A stretch of DNA of 64,000 nt, from assembly GCA_022829145.1 (NCBI GenBank), contig CM040758.1, positions 22,562,575 through 22,626,574 of the forward strand, written 5' to 3'. Positions 23,201 through 38,200 of the stretch are shown piece after piece. The translations under genes were made by a program, and so were the position numbers. The stretch is from Albula goreensis (Eukaryota > Chordata > Actinopteri > Albuliformes > Albulidae). The notes under the pieces were generated by a model. That model did no database searches and was not told the origin of the DNA. It saw only the letters and a program-made list of their open reading frames with translations. How positions within the stretch are numbered: the first letter of the stretch is position 1; each line of letters opens with the position of its first letter.

Positions 23201-26200
23201 AGCAGGGCTATGCTTGGTTAGAGCATTTATCAGTATATACCAATAAAAATGATGTCAATGTTGCTGTTTCTGGTCCAGTGTGAACCAGCAGGGGGCGCCC
23301 TCTCCTCTGTACCAAACAATCCAGCACAGGCATCAGGACACTGGGCTATTGCCACTTTATCATGTCCTCCACTGTGCGACTGATAACCTACAGGTAAATG
23401 ATAAAAAAAAATCACAGCAAATTTTGTTTTACTTCAGAACAAGATTATCAGCTGAATACCTTTTAATTTTGTTCCAAGGCCCCAGTCTCTTGTGAGGGCC
23501 CTTTCATGGCCTCCATTATACTGCCTGATCACAAAGATACAAACTGACCTATAAATATAAGTACACCAGACAAATAGCCAGGCTAGGCCTTGCTGTATCA
23601 GTATTGAGTCTGACATTGTTGATTTCTGATGGTGACAGACTGATTAAGAGCAGATTGTCTCTGCGAGTGTCTTTGGACAACATTCCTTATCTGGCAGAAA
23701 AAATGGTGTGAAATTCTCCTGGCAAGGTGATTTAAGCTAATTAGAGAAGAGGTTTTGTGCAGTCACCACAGGAATGGAGCAGGAATAATGACTGTGCAGA
23801 ACGTTTGTATCAACAGCAAAGGAACTGAAGCCATCGTCTGGCAGTTAGTCTTTTCTAATTATGGTCTTTTCTATCACTACTAGTCATTAGGAAAGACTAA
23901 AACTGGTTCTAAAATAAATGTGGCATGTAGAAAATGTGCAATTAACCTTAAAGTCAGAATCACAAGTCCAACAATTTATTGTTCCCCTATCTTTGGGTAT
24001 GCTATTCTATTTGCCCACACTTACAGTGCATTGTAGTTACTGCTTCATAATTCATCTCCCATAATTAATTCCACAGGTAACTTTGTTGACCTTGCCCTGA
24101 AACTGTAAAACTTATCAGAGTTACTCAAGCTTCACTTCTTCTCAAGCTTCTTCTCTCTCATTACCCTTCAGTGCAAAAGCCCTCATAGTCAGTATGGCTC
24201 TTGGCTGTCCTTACAGGCCGTGGGGCAGCATTATAATGACTGTGATAAAAGTGTTCAGAAAGAGACAGAAGAGCCTTGGGGGAGACCGTCCTTGCTCTTC
24301 CCCAGCCTCTTATACTCCACAGACACATTAGAATAAATCTAACAACCTCTGTCCCTGTCAACGCATTTCTGACACAGATTACTATCAAATAATGTCCTGT
24401 CCCGCGTTATTACCCTCACTCCAGAAAAGTGAATTTGTTGCCAGGACACTTTATGGCAGATGGCAGCCCAATCGTGTCACTTTCAGAGTCCCGTCAAAGG
24501 TTAGGCAGCTGTTTGAGACAGAAATATAACTTACAGTAGGTTGGGAACAAAAGCAATTGCAAGTGTTATTTATGCATGAATGTGTTTCGACAGGTCACAC
24601 AGTTATTATGGCAGAGCTTTGCCCTTTCTTTAGTCTGTTCTTGTCTAAAACAAGATTTATATGGGGAGACCTTCACATAAGGTTTATTTAAAACACATGT
24701 GTAGTCAATATTAGTGTGGTTGTCTGATGAGCAGAATTAACCGAATGCAATCAATATATGCAATAGTAATACAATTTTAAGTGCCGTTTCAACCCTGATG
24801 CAAGCAATCTATGTTGCATAAAAGAACTACTGTTAGTCCCATTAAAACAAACACACAGTGGTCCTAACATACTACCAGATAATAGCCAACAGAAACTGAA
24901 TAATGTATAAGATGTTTTTTCCTTGCTCAGCTTGGGTCATTTTTCAAGGTACACCCAAAATTGGATGGAGGTTTTCATAGGACCTGGTGTACAGAGTTCT
25001 TGTAAATGAATACTGCATGCTTTGCAAAGGTTTGAATGCTTCTCCATTGCATCTTGTGTGCTAAAATAAGTCATGTTATTGGAGGGATATTTCACTGGAA
25101 TAAGATCACTTAATTGGGCTGGTAAAATGTGCTGATATTTTGACAGCATGTACAAGTAGTTCATAAAAACTGAAGTTTTTAACAAAAATCTTGAAAAAGA
25201 TGTGGGACACTTATTACTATGATATGTCAGAAAATGAAAGTTATTGTTATACAATATGGCTAAAAGATTTCTGCAAATTACTTGGTTAAAGCCTGCAGCC
25301 TTTCAATTTTGAGATTTATCAACAGTGACGGCAAACAATATAAAATGGTTAACAGAGCTGGAAGTTGTGGAATTATCTGGGCTTTCATGATACAGTCCGT
25401 TGTTCCATTTGTTTCATTTGAATTTCCTTTATTGTCAACAGCCACGCTTTCGTTAATTTTATTTAAATTTCATCCTCATAGAAACCTGTGGGAACATTTA
25501 ATGTGTTGAAGCCCCAATCATGCCGTAACCAGAAGTGTCCAGAAGTTTGCAGTGGTGAGAAACAGTTTAGTATGGGCCTGCCCTCACTGGGAAAAAGATA
25601 AGGCTTAAGTTCACGAGTCTTTTTGCTCTCTAGTGGCCTCTCCTGGACAGACAGGCACCTGCGCATGTGCAAACCAAATTTATCCTAACTTTGCCATCCT
25701 CCGACAACATGCATATGCAAAGAAGCAAGGGCTGCAGTGTGAGGCTAAGCAGTTCAGCTTAGTTCAGATGGGGAAAATGGGGAAAAACACCAAAAAAAAG
25801 GTATAACAGATATAAGAGAATGAGGCAACCACGTAGATATTATAATATAGTAATATTTTATATCTAATTTGTTACCAGTATGCTCTTTAAAATATAGTTT
25901 TTATATTACAAATTTTTCATTTTCAGAAGTATATTCATCTGTACCTTTTTTAATATTTTTGCCATTGCATGGTGAATAGATTGGTTAGTTAGTGGTGTCG
26001 TGTTCTCAGTGCTGTTTAGCACAATCCTGTGTGCTTACTCATCCTCCGTGATGGACGGCTGATTGCTCTTCATCTTTTTAATCTCTCTTGGTGTGATGAA
26101 ACTGCCCTGCCATGAGTGAGCCCTGCTGACCTGTCCACTGACCACAGTATGAGTGAGTGAGTGAGGCAGGCAGGGGGCAAAGCCGATTACATCACTCTAT

Positions 26201-29200
26201 TCCTTTCATTATCTATAAGCCCATGGAAATATGATAAGGAAAGCAATGACCTGTTATTTCATTTTCACACTTGTTAAAAAATGGTTGGAAAAATCATTCT
26301 AGCATCAAACTACAGGGTTTCTACTTTAATGTTTTTGTTTACTGACCAATAAATTGGCATGTGGAGATTAAATTTCAGATCATAATGTAATCTTCAGGCA
26401 CTGACAAAAACTTCATGAAATATCTTGGAGAAGAAGTGAGAAGGGGTAATTTACAAACATTTATATTGTCTTGCCTTTGCAGTGTGTAACAATTTACATT
26501 TAAAAAACAGACCTTTCAGTGTGGCTATTGCCCCAAATTAGGCAGATTATATTATAACACTGTCACATTCGTCTTAATTCAGCGTGTGGTGTGTGCACAA
26601 ATGGTGAAGCTATGTGTTGAATCATCATATCTTATGGATGATGAACCTGAATAATTAAATGACTGATTATTGACTTAAGTTTTATAAACCAGAATCAAAA
26701 ATGTTTTCTAATAGACTGAGAGCGAGCATTATTAGCACAATTATCACTAAATAACTCTTCCTGTCACTTTAAATACAAAAAAGATGCTACTCATCAGTCT
26801 GGTGACTCAACAGAATCATGTCGGACTGGCTATCACCCTCTCAATCGCATAGCTTATGCTTCAGTGAATTCAACAAGTACAAGCAGGGAAGGGACCCCTG
26901 TAAGGCTAAGACTACGAATAGACCACAGAGCGTAGGATCGAGCAGGGGTCGGACCTGGGCATGCTCACCTGCACGCCCCCCGCCGCCGCCCCGCCGCCCT
27001 TACCTTGTGAGAAGCTGATGAGCCCCAGCAGGTGGAGGAGCTTGAGGGAGGCGCACACGATCAGCACGATGCCCACGGTCTGCAGCCCTTCGATCTCCCA
27101 TGCCCCGTACGGCACGCCGCCACCGCCGCCGCCCCCACCCTCGCCCACGCCCCCCGACTCCGCGCTCCGGTTTCCCGTGTCCCGCTCCACGGCCGCGCCC
27201 GACTCGCAGCTCCCACAGAGACGGAAGAGGAGCCCACACCCCTCCCTGTGCCAAACAAAGAGCCTCCTCCTTCTCTGTTCTGTGAGACACGACCACCTGG
27301 AGCGTTCCAGCCTCCCTCCTCACAGGTGCCTCATAGGAAAAGTGGCGAGTTCCACCTCTCCAGGCTAGGGGGCGCTAGCACGGAGAAGGCAGTGCTGTGC
27401 TGCTTTAGCCCTGTAGTTGAGAGCCTCTGTGCTGAGCTGCAAGGAGCGAGAGTCCTGTATCTGTTAGGAGAGCACTCGCACCTTCACTAAAATACAGGGG
27501 GGGCTGAGACAAACCAGCCACACACCCACCCCTGCAAAGACACGAACACACACACCTACTCAGACCTGCACAACTGTAAATACACAATCATAAAGAAAAT
27601 ACATACACTTACACTTTACTCTCCCTCTTGCTCACATGACACACACACAGACACACATATTAAATACCTTCAGACATATATCAAATGAAAAGGTGTTTTA
27701 ATAGTTGCTTTAAATGCTTCTTCCAGCAAATAGATGAACAACTTGCTCTGTCTTTATACATCAACTGACAGTCAGCAGGTCTGCTCAAACCCAGAAGACC
27801 ACAGAAGAAAAAACACCCTTTTCTGAATGGCTGAACAATCACATATTCAACCAGACAAGTGAGCTAAAGCGTTTGATCCAAGGGCACATTTATCTAATCT
27901 TGGACAAATTTGCTTTTTATGACAGTCAATACTTTTCTATAGACAATCACATATTCAACCAGCAGCTAAAGCAAATGATTACTAATCTTGGACATTTGCT
28001 TTTTATAAATACTCCTTTAGATGCACTCAATTTATATAAAGAACTTTGTAACTTGGGTGAAAGAATTTATGTGGCCATGATAGATGTTCAACAAACCAAG
28101 AACACTCAACCCTGAATATACTTCCCTATAACATGGCTGTGCCTGACAAATTCTTTCAGAATAGCATTATAAGATTAAATAAAAGACATTGCAGCTCAAT
28201 GGAGTGATACAGAGCTGTGCACTCCACTGTAATTACAGCCCAGTGAGATCAGTGAGCAGCGCCCCCTGCTGGAGCTGAATTACATACAAAAATACACAAA
28301 TTAACAAGAACCAGCTCCTGTGCCAGAAATTGAAATAAGTGCATTAATTATTTCAGTCAGTATACTTTTGTGACTCTCCCAGCACAATGATCACTTCAAG
28401 TGTGCTCAATAGACAGGTTTAATGTATGTCTGAAAGGTCCTGGACCAAAATGCAGGCAGTGAATGATATCCCTAAATTAGTAGTACAGCAGTATTAATCA
28501 TTCGTCTCTGCATCATTGTAAATGTACAGGGAACCTGCACCATTGTGTTCTGGTTTAAATATCCATGGTGCCCTATGCCCCCACACCCTCTCTCAGTGCA
28601 GTTTGTGATAATGCTGTTTTACTACACCCTTCTGGTACTTTTCCATCCAGCACTTTACAGAACTGCAGCACCAACCCAGACCTTTAATCGTGACACCTAA
28701 AGGCAAAGATGGTATACTGCTCAGAATGGGCAAGAGGCTAAAAGGGGCAAAAAAGTGACGACTCAAAGCACAAAAAGTGATGACTTTATCGGAACGGCTT
28801 ATGACTGAACTCCAGCGAGGCGTCGGTAAGCAGAATGCAGGGCGCTCCAATCAGCAAAAACACAAAGTGTTAGCGATAGCATACCATCTAGAGCCATGAG
28901 TCAGGTAATATATACTGCCACTGCTTCATAACCACTAAACACCTTCATTATTCATCCTCATCATCATCATCCTCATCATAATTACATCTAAGCTATGGGA
29001 AGAAAGCAAAAAATGGGCACAGAAATGCCGCGACAATTCTGGCATTTATGAAGTTGCATCAGGTGCATTTTCCTGGTATACTTTGTGTCAGCCATTTTCC
29101 TTAGAAGGCGATGGTGATGTCAGTTGTTGCTAACGGTACAGAATGTTCTTCTTTCCTGTTCTTTACCGCATGTTAAGGTAATTTTTCTGCAGAAATGTGC

Positions 29201-32200
29201 AGCTTGCAGGTTGCCAATGCCCCTGTCCAAAGAGCATGACTCACCTGAGGCTGTGTAATCACATGCGATACCTGACACTGATAATATCCACAAGCATTGG
29301 CAAGGTATTATGCAGTTATGCTTGAGACGGCATCTTTCGCTTCCATTAAGGAGGAGTGCAAGTCACACAACACTGGGAGGCAAGCCTCACCTCAGACATT
29401 GGCCTAACGCTCTATCAAGTGACTCACATTGCTGTTTACATTCTTATTCACTGTCTGCATTAAATGGCAAATTTTATTTAACATAAAACGCATTTATTGC
29501 ACTATGAATGTACATAAATATACATATCAATTGCATATTGTAATATTACAAGTTTTGGTCTCAAATGTACAATAGAGGGAATCAAACTAGTGCCAGACTT
29601 ATTTATTTTTATTAAATTAATTTTAAAAATGCCAATGTCCTCACTGTCAATTAATTTAATGATCTGTTTCTAGTTAGCAGGGACACATCTGTATTCACAG
29701 CGGCAACCATTGATGTGGTGTTTGAAATATAGAATCACTACATGGCTGTGCAGTTGGATGTATGGAGTTAATAAATACATGCCTTTTTTGATTCATGATT
29801 CCTTATGGGTTATACAAGACAAGTTCCACTGTCAAGTGTTTATAAGGCATATTGCAAGGCCTACAATAATTATGTGCTTGTATCTGGCCCTTTTCCATTT
29901 GTCTGTGGTGAATAGCTCAGTAAAGCTCCATACCCTGAATAAAAACAGAACCAAAGACAAAGTTACAATTAAAAAATAAAAGTATTGAACACTTCTAATG
30001 GGGCACTGAATTCCTTCTCACAGTAGTACAGAAGGTGCAAGTACAGTGCAGAACAGTCCTTCAAATTACTTATTTTGGGCTGGGATACAAACAGCCTAGG
30101 GTTCATTGCTAACCTATTTGTATTCTGACACACTGCGCGATGAAGACCATATAACACAGGGTCAATAAACAGCACATTCCTTTTGAAATATTATCCTATT
30201 TTGTTTCGATGGGGAAAAAATGGTACAGTCGACAGTGAATTTATAACTGATACAGTGCATTCCGTTTAAAAAGGAAATAAAAAAATTTAAATAAACCATC
30301 ACATTTTTATTCCTCATATGCAGGCTTTAGGAGTCATCACTCACTGGAAACCAACCTACCCCTATACGAAAGACTTCACGCACACGCATGCACATGCACA
30401 CGCACAAACACACAAGCCTGTGAATTAATGTATAATTTTCCTCCCTCTTGGAAAAAAAAACATTGACACAGCACTATGGTGTTTCACCAGAGTTCTTCAT
30501 CAATGATTCTTGAGAACAAAGAGAGCACCGATAAAAAATGATAGTCAAAGAGATGTATGGCCACTTACTGAAAGACAGGGCATGGAAACCTTTCAGACAG
30601 TGCCTACTTGGCAGTCTCTGTCTGGCTTTCTCTCACTTCAGACACTTCGCATTTAAGGCAAACTGTTATTACTATAAATCAGCGATACGCTTCATCTTCT
30701 GCCATGATATATTTCTGCTGCAGGTAAATTCATTGACAGGCTTCTGTTGAAGATTGCTGATACATGTAACCCCATTTGGACCCTTCCCCAGTTCTGAGCT
30801 GAGAATCCACATTCCTGTGAAGAGGAAGTTACAATTTCTAAAATATGGAGGAGCAAGGCTTACTGTAAGCACCACATCCAAAAAAAGACCCATCCAACCA
30901 CCGTGTGAGATCTGAGACATCCTTTATTTCATGAAGGAGAGCACGCCCCCACCCTCCCATTCCAGGGAAACATATGGAGGGAGGGACACTGAGAGTTTGA
31001 CAGAGTATAAAAGCAATCATTTTACCACTTGAGTTTTGATGGTTTTCTGCATTATACTTTCAAGCATTCCATTGAACTGGGTGGTGCTTCAAAAAAAAAA
31101 TACTGTCAATTAAAGCCAAGCCATGTAATTTCTAACCAATAAGATGGCTCATCAACCAAAGCTACACTGAATCAGTACAGTTTCTAAACCATGGAGGAGC
31201 CATCTTTCGGCTCCAGGTACAAAATGAGCCCTTCAATCTCCTGTATGTGACCGGAAATGACTCCCAGATCAAGGTTACTCGAAAGCAGCCAATCAGCTTA
31301 TTCTTGGGGATGAGGGGCACTCACTGTGCCGATTTAAACATGGAAACCATAAAGGAAGCAGACAGTTAAAACTGTCTGGTGTGGGGCAGCCCCATTTCAG
31401 CCATCAGGCTAAAGGAGTCAGGCAGATATTTGTCGGAGGTAAGCACGGACTCAAATAGGGACGTAAGGAAAAGCGGTTTATTAGAAATAAGGGTAAAGTC
31501 CAGAATCCAAAAATCAATCATCAGGGACAGGCAGAGGGTCAAACCAGGTGTAGGACAGCTTTGTAGGATCTGATGACTAAGACTGGGTACACTTTAGTAA
31601 CTACGCAAGCATAAGATACGTTATATGCACATTTGAAATGAAAAGTATTGCTGCTAAGCAAAAAAGTATTAAAAAAATCAAAAAGCAACAAACAGAGCAA
31701 CCTAACCTTACCGGTACGAAACATGGGGTGAAAAATGACTGGACAGACCACAGAGATCTCAAACTCCTGTCCTGAAGGGCCAATGTGTGTCTTGGTGATT
31801 TGTATTTCAGAAACTAAATGCTTAATTTAAGTCAGTAACTGTCATGGGCTGAGGCAACTATTCCCAAGGTATAAACCGGGTGATTGATCGCATACATCGA
31901 TAGCCCAGGTTACAAAAAGGTCTGCGTACATCCAGTCCTGTCTACAGAGACTGTCATCCCTGACAAGGAGAAGAGTGTTTTAGTCAGCACACTTCACCAC
32001 TCAACAGCAGCTACCCTGGATCTGTGTCAGTAATGTAGTACAGTCCACAAAAAGAGAAAAGAAAGCTGGTTTGAACAGGATGTGTGTGTTAGCACACATC
32101 TTATTGAGCTGGTGCAGGATTTTGCATTTGGACTTTGGAAGAAAAATGACTTGTAAAATATTTAAAAAATAATAATAAAAAATGTATGTCCAAACTCAAT

Positions 32201-35200
32201 ATCAGCATTTCTGCTTTGAAGCTTTACTAAACAGCAGCATATCTGTTCCATGCAGCTGTGATCTTATTGATCCTAGATGCGTATCTCTGAATTTCATTAC
32301 TACTCAAGATTCTGCTGTGAATCCACATTGAAGTTTCCTATAACAGCAGGGCTACTTCATATGTAATCCAACTTTCAGAAAGAGAAAAGGGCACTTTATC
32401 AAACTCAAATCCATGAATACGGCATTGGGTAAAGTAAATAAATAAATCATTTATCATGACTGATTCCATGCGATCAAAAAAAGCAAATCACTCATACAGT
32501 GCAATACTTTGCGTTTCTTGTAACCGCTAATATTTTCTATAGCATGACAGACACTCTATATCAACTAAGATAAGATGGGGAAAATGAACAAAGGTTAATT
32601 GCTGAATTACCCTCCTGCTGAATTAGTGTCATTAATCACTATGGGAACAGAACAAAAGGGGGGGACATCTGTCACAAGATATATTCCTTAAAGTCACTCA
32701 TAAGTTCTCTTAATTGAATGCACCAGGTGTCTGCTGTTATGTAGCGGCTTCACCCGATCATCATGAGCTTCTAGCTTTTATTTGTCCCCATTATTTGTTT
32801 ATACAGATTGGGTATGTAAATACAGCATTTCAAAATAACTGTCCCACTCAAGGCAGTGTCCCCTTCAACCATTCCAGGTTAAAGTCAAGCAGTATATCAC
32901 AGTATCTAACACTGAGAAGCAGCAGCGGAAGTGAGTGCTGTTTTAAAAGGCTGAAGCTGCTTTCCTCTCAAAAGACCGAACAGCTTGGCCTTGGTTATGC
33001 TATCGGCTATCTGACTGACTGGCCCTAGAGCACATGGTGATAGTGAATTGACTTCCCTCAGATGCAACAGCACATATCAGAGCTGTTCGATCTGGCAGCT
33101 GCACATCTTTAGGTCAAAGACCAATTGGCAAATACAAACAAACCTTAATTGCACCAATCACATGGGGGCTCTTAACTCTCTCCTTAAATGCACCAATCAC
33201 ATGGGGGCTCTTAACTCTCTCCTTAAATGCACAAATAACACTCTCCTTAAATGCACCAATCACATGGGGGCTCTTAACCCTCTCCTTAAATGCACCAATG
33301 ACATGTAGGGGAAAGGGTAGGTAAAGGTGTGCCAACCAGGAAGAATTGGGAAACCTATGAAGTGCATGTGTCAAAAGAATTACTGGTACGCATTTAAAAA
33401 CAAATAACATGATTGTGTATTAATGATGTAAATGTAAATCATACAGCCAAATAAATGAAAAAATAAAGCAGCTAAAATTCTGTTCAATGCATAAACTGGC
33501 ACTTCTGTGATATATATAATAAATATAATAAAAACAACAACAAAACATCAATACACTAAAAGTTGACTAGACAGCCAGAAAAAGTGACAGTTGAAAACAT
33601 TTTTTATAGTATTAGGCAGAATGATGGATGCTTAAGAAATAAACTGAACTTAATTATATAGACATAAGCATAATTAGATGAATATTTTAAAATACATTAC
33701 CGTTGCTTTTTTACTTGTTTGTCGAAGAACATACCATTAGTAATTCTGTGTTTTTGTCAGGCTGAAGAAAAATGGTCTAATAAAGAAACATTAAACAAAT
33801 ACTTGGGAAAAGGCCAAAGGCAACACTGTGAAAGAAGGTCTAAAACATTTTCAATTCAAATGACAGGAGTTACTTAATATCAGACTATACAACATTATTT
33901 TTAAAAACATTAAGGTCATTTTAAAGTGATTATTGAATTTCAAATACCAAACTGAGCTTATGAAAAATATAATAATGTCAAAAGTTACTTACATTTTTAA
34001 ATGGAAAAATAAATAAATATGCTGGGCAAAGTAAATGAGCTGACAAGTCTAAGCACAGCTGAAGAACAAGATCAAACCCATGTAAGCAGAATCTAAACAT
34101 ACATAGAAGTACATACATATAATACATGCAGCATCGATCTGCATATCTGGTGCACTTTTTTGATCCTTAATGTTGTTGAGAAGGAAACATGTGGTCATTA
34201 GTAATCTGTATATAAAAATGATACATGAAAATCTTTGCTTTGGAGTTTGAAGCAGCCGAATGTGCAGGAGTCATACTTGAGACAACATGGCTGACCATGT
34301 TCCCGAGCTGACATGCTTGTGAACCCAGTATCATGCCTTGAAGAGACTGATTTTTCTCACATTTGTCCCTCTAAACCATGTGCCATTTGTGTCAGTGGTA
34401 TACTGCAAAGTTTCGCTGCAAACATTTCACTCTGAAAGAGGATAAAGACTCATGGAAGGAACTCATTGTTTCAAAAAATGGCTTGCTGCTTAGAGCAAAT
34501 CAATAAATTACACTATATATAGCTGGGAAACAGCATTGTCTGACATTTATATTGCTGCCATAACTCTTGCACTTCACTTTCCTCTTAGGAAACGGATGTA
34601 TAGAGACCCGAGTAAAAGAACAAAATGACCCTCGATAATATAGGGACACCTAACCTTGAAGGACATTTGGGCAAGGGCAACTTATACTTAAAAAAAAAGA
34701 CATTCAGCTAAAGGTAAGCTAAAAATGTAGAGCATGTTTGGTCATGTGATAAACATCATGGCATCTGTCTTTTTTATCAGATTTGTGCTTTTATGAATAT
34801 TTCATAATATCCCTAACGAGACCTGACCTGAGATCAGTTAATTGTCAGTTGTAATTAAAGTGAATGTAATTAAAGAGCTCATAAGACAGAAACCACCAAA
34901 CACATAATAAAATTCATTCATTAAAAACACAAAACCGATGTATAACATTGGATTCGAGGCAGGAGTCTGCAGGTCCTGATGTAACTCATGAGGTAGCTGA
35001 GAGGGCACTGACCCAATAAAGGAGCAGGGAACAGGAAGCAGAGAGAGGATAACACTGTCAGGATAACACATGCGTGGCAGTTTCTTAAGCTGTAGTGATT
35101 GACTGACTGAGTATCTGCAGTGATCACTACTGGTACTGTACCACTTTGGTTATCACTGCAGAAGTGTGACTGATCAAGGAGACAGGAGGCTACAAGACAT

Positions 35201-38200
35201 GTGAATACACACACACACACTCACGCATATGCACACACACGTACAGACACACAAACACACACGCACACACGCGTGGTTCGAAGGTAAGCACAATAAACAG
35301 GTGTAAAGTATTCATGCCATGTAATAAACACAGGGAACCTTATCAAAGTCAGTTTAGCAAGACCTGCACATTGATCTCAAATCACTTTGTGCTGAAAAAT
35401 ACACTTTAAAACAAAATTAAAAAACCACGGCGTGAACAAATTACAAAGATTTAAACAAATAAGGAACATACTACTGTGAAATGAATCCTGGAATTTCAGT
35501 AGTGAATGGAATGACTCCTCTGTATTACTCCTCTGCAGCACGGGAAATTTGATTTGAAACAAAAAGGGACCGGTTTACAGGAGAGTGAAAAATGAGCTCA
35601 TGAATGCAAAGCAGGCTCTTCCCAATGTAAATGTAGAGTAAAGAGACACTTATACCATCAGCCCCGACTTTCACAACACTGGGATGTGCACTGAGGGAAT
35701 GAACGTTCGGTCTTCAGTGAACTTCAACTTCAGGTTAACTATGACGAGTTCCCAGCTCCATTTCCAGCCTCATACAATCTAATGAATCCTACCAGGTTTT
35801 GAAATCATTTTTATTAAAGTATTATGAAAGGAGGCCCTAAAAAGTCTTATAAAGCAGTGTTTGATGTGACCAGTGGTCTGGTGTCAAACACAGCGACTGA
35901 ATAAATGTCTGGACATAGAATGGAATTCAGCCATGAATCCATCTCTGTAGAAGTGCACTTTTCAGAGGGATACCACAAAGTGAGATAGGATAAAATGACA
36001 GGTCTAAAAATAACAATGGTATTTGATGTATGGATAAACTGGAATGTTTCATTTTATATCCCGTACATAATTTCTGCATTTCCCCCATGCAGCAGTCATG
36101 CAGCAGTCATGCGTATGGAGGAATGTGCCAGGAGGGTTTAACAGCTGTACATCTGTACAGCTTTTAATGAACTTGTCAAACCTCCACTACTCATCTCCCC
36201 GTTGGCATCTCCGCACGTGTGTGTGACGCACCCTCTCTTTGGCACCTACAGCTGTGACACAGGGGGCCAGAACTGACAGAAGACCACACTTTAGATGTGA
36301 CTGCTGCTTCACTTCAGCCCCTTTTAAAGCTTGCAACTGTTAAAAAAAAAGAAATAAAAAAATATCTTATTCCCTGGAGTGGAGCAGAGATAGAATGGTT
36401 CTTTTAGGTTTTGATCTGGTCAGTACGTATAACATATTGTTTAAATCTTGAAACGGATCATCCAGGCCAGATTTGAATGAGTGGTGCTGGAACCATCACT
36501 TTAGGAAGAAGAACAGAATAACTACATGGAACGGTGGAATTTCAGAAAGGTAAAGGAGAACATGATCCATTTAAAGTAGCTCACTAGGAAATACATTCAA
36601 CTTGATTACACTTGCTTGTTGTTCACAAAACAGTCTTTTTAGGTGCTGCAGAACAAAGAAAACAAGGCTTCAGCCTCAAAATGAATTTAAGAAATGTAAG
36701 TAAACACAGGACTGTTTTTAGGACTGAAGACAGGCACAAAGTCGTTGTCTCATATGCGTATGCCTGCTCCATCGCCACTTGTCTGTGCCCATTACATTTG
36801 GGTCAAAATCAATGTGCCTCAGTGATTCAGAGCCATCTCCTTCACCCCCATTTGCAAAGTGTGATCGCGTCTGGGTTCGATCCGCACCCGATAATCTCAC
36901 ACAATGGCGGTGAATTATAACTCCAGTGTGAACCCCAATCACTCTCTGTCTGTCCCCTTCGTGGACACGCTTATTCTCAGAACTGCCACTTTTCTGACTG
37001 CCATCCTGGGAGAAAGTGGTATCTCACTCAATATCTGCTGCAGGTCCTTCCGCTGGTTCTGCTGCTTGCGTGTCCTTGAAACTGTAATGGAAAGTCCATT
37101 TTGTGCTATTGCCTCACCTTCGGTCTGCCTGCCCATCAGATGAAGGAGAATGAGGCTCATTCTTCCCAGTATGCACTTTCGAGGAATATACTATTCGACC
37201 AAACAGTCAGTTGCCTTGGCAGCCTGCTTACTCAGTCCCAGCCAATGATAGCCTATGATTTCCACGATGTCACAGACAGTGGACACGCTGCCACACTGAT
37301 CTGGATTCCCACACCATGGGGCTGGTCTGTGCAGATATCAATCCCACAACACCCTGCATAACGCATCACCTGACCCGAATTCAGCCACATTTCTGTTTCT
37401 GACCACAGCTCCCTGATAAAACTCAGTGTTCCCAAGTCTGGAGCGAAATGTATCATTTAGAAATGATTTAAAGAGCCCCAAAAACTCAACGCAAAAGGCC
37501 AGATGATGCAACCTTATCCTCGCGCAATGTTTTCAGAAATCAAATCATTCGTAAATTAAATAATGATCCAGTGAATATTACAATTCCCAATTTTTTTTTT
37601 CATTTTAACTTATTTTTTAGTGAAGTGCAGTGAAGTTCTTCTGTAGCGTTATGAAATTGAATGTGATACAGTCCTTTTATGTATTCATATGCTGGTAAGT
37701 CCCCTTAGGGGGGAATCCTCTGCTTCATTGTTACTGTATTGTCTATGCATACTCTCTATGAGAATATTTATTATCAAAAATCTGTGAGAATGATAACTAT
37801 TATCCTCAGTCTGTGTAATATCCTTCAGTTGAATATGTTTATGATTTTAATTAAAATATATAATAAAATATAATTAAACATAAGTGGAGCAAATGTTAAA
37901 GATCACTTTCAGCACTTTTAGCCCCAGAGGTATCTGCACGTCTGAAGTTAATTAAAAACAGTTATAATTGTTGAAAAGCTCATTATCCAGAACACCTGTG
38001 TAGATCTGGAAAATTATTGAGCTGTGACAAATAGTAGCTATTTTGTTTGTCATTATGAAGTGTTAAAGAGTGAGCCTCCCTGCAAAGCTAATTGTGTTAA
38101 TGTCATGTCAAAATCAAGAACTGGTTTTCAAGTACGAACTCAAGACAAACTAATCAGTGCCGTTCATTTCAACCCCCACCCCAGTGTCACTAAAGGCCAA

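Larger units (their letters stand above)
16822..27003. other. kcnip4 intron upstream of common exon 2
   Basis: About 10 kb between the 27-kb first exon and the 125-nt common exon. No further KChIP exon was recognised. It contains the (TG)43 tract at 20162-20248, hairpins near 19221-19473 and a CTCF-like site at 23285-23298. A stretch at 22375-22660 is unusually free of simple sequence and may be conserved non-coding DNA. Confidence 0.55.

Noticed and set aside
27000-27490. Several Pro-, Arg- or Gly-rich frames on both strands
   Set aside because: Shadows of the GC-rich kcnip4 first exon; GC-rich DNA lacks stop codons by chance. Only the frame with the KChIP N-terminus and correct donor phase is kept.
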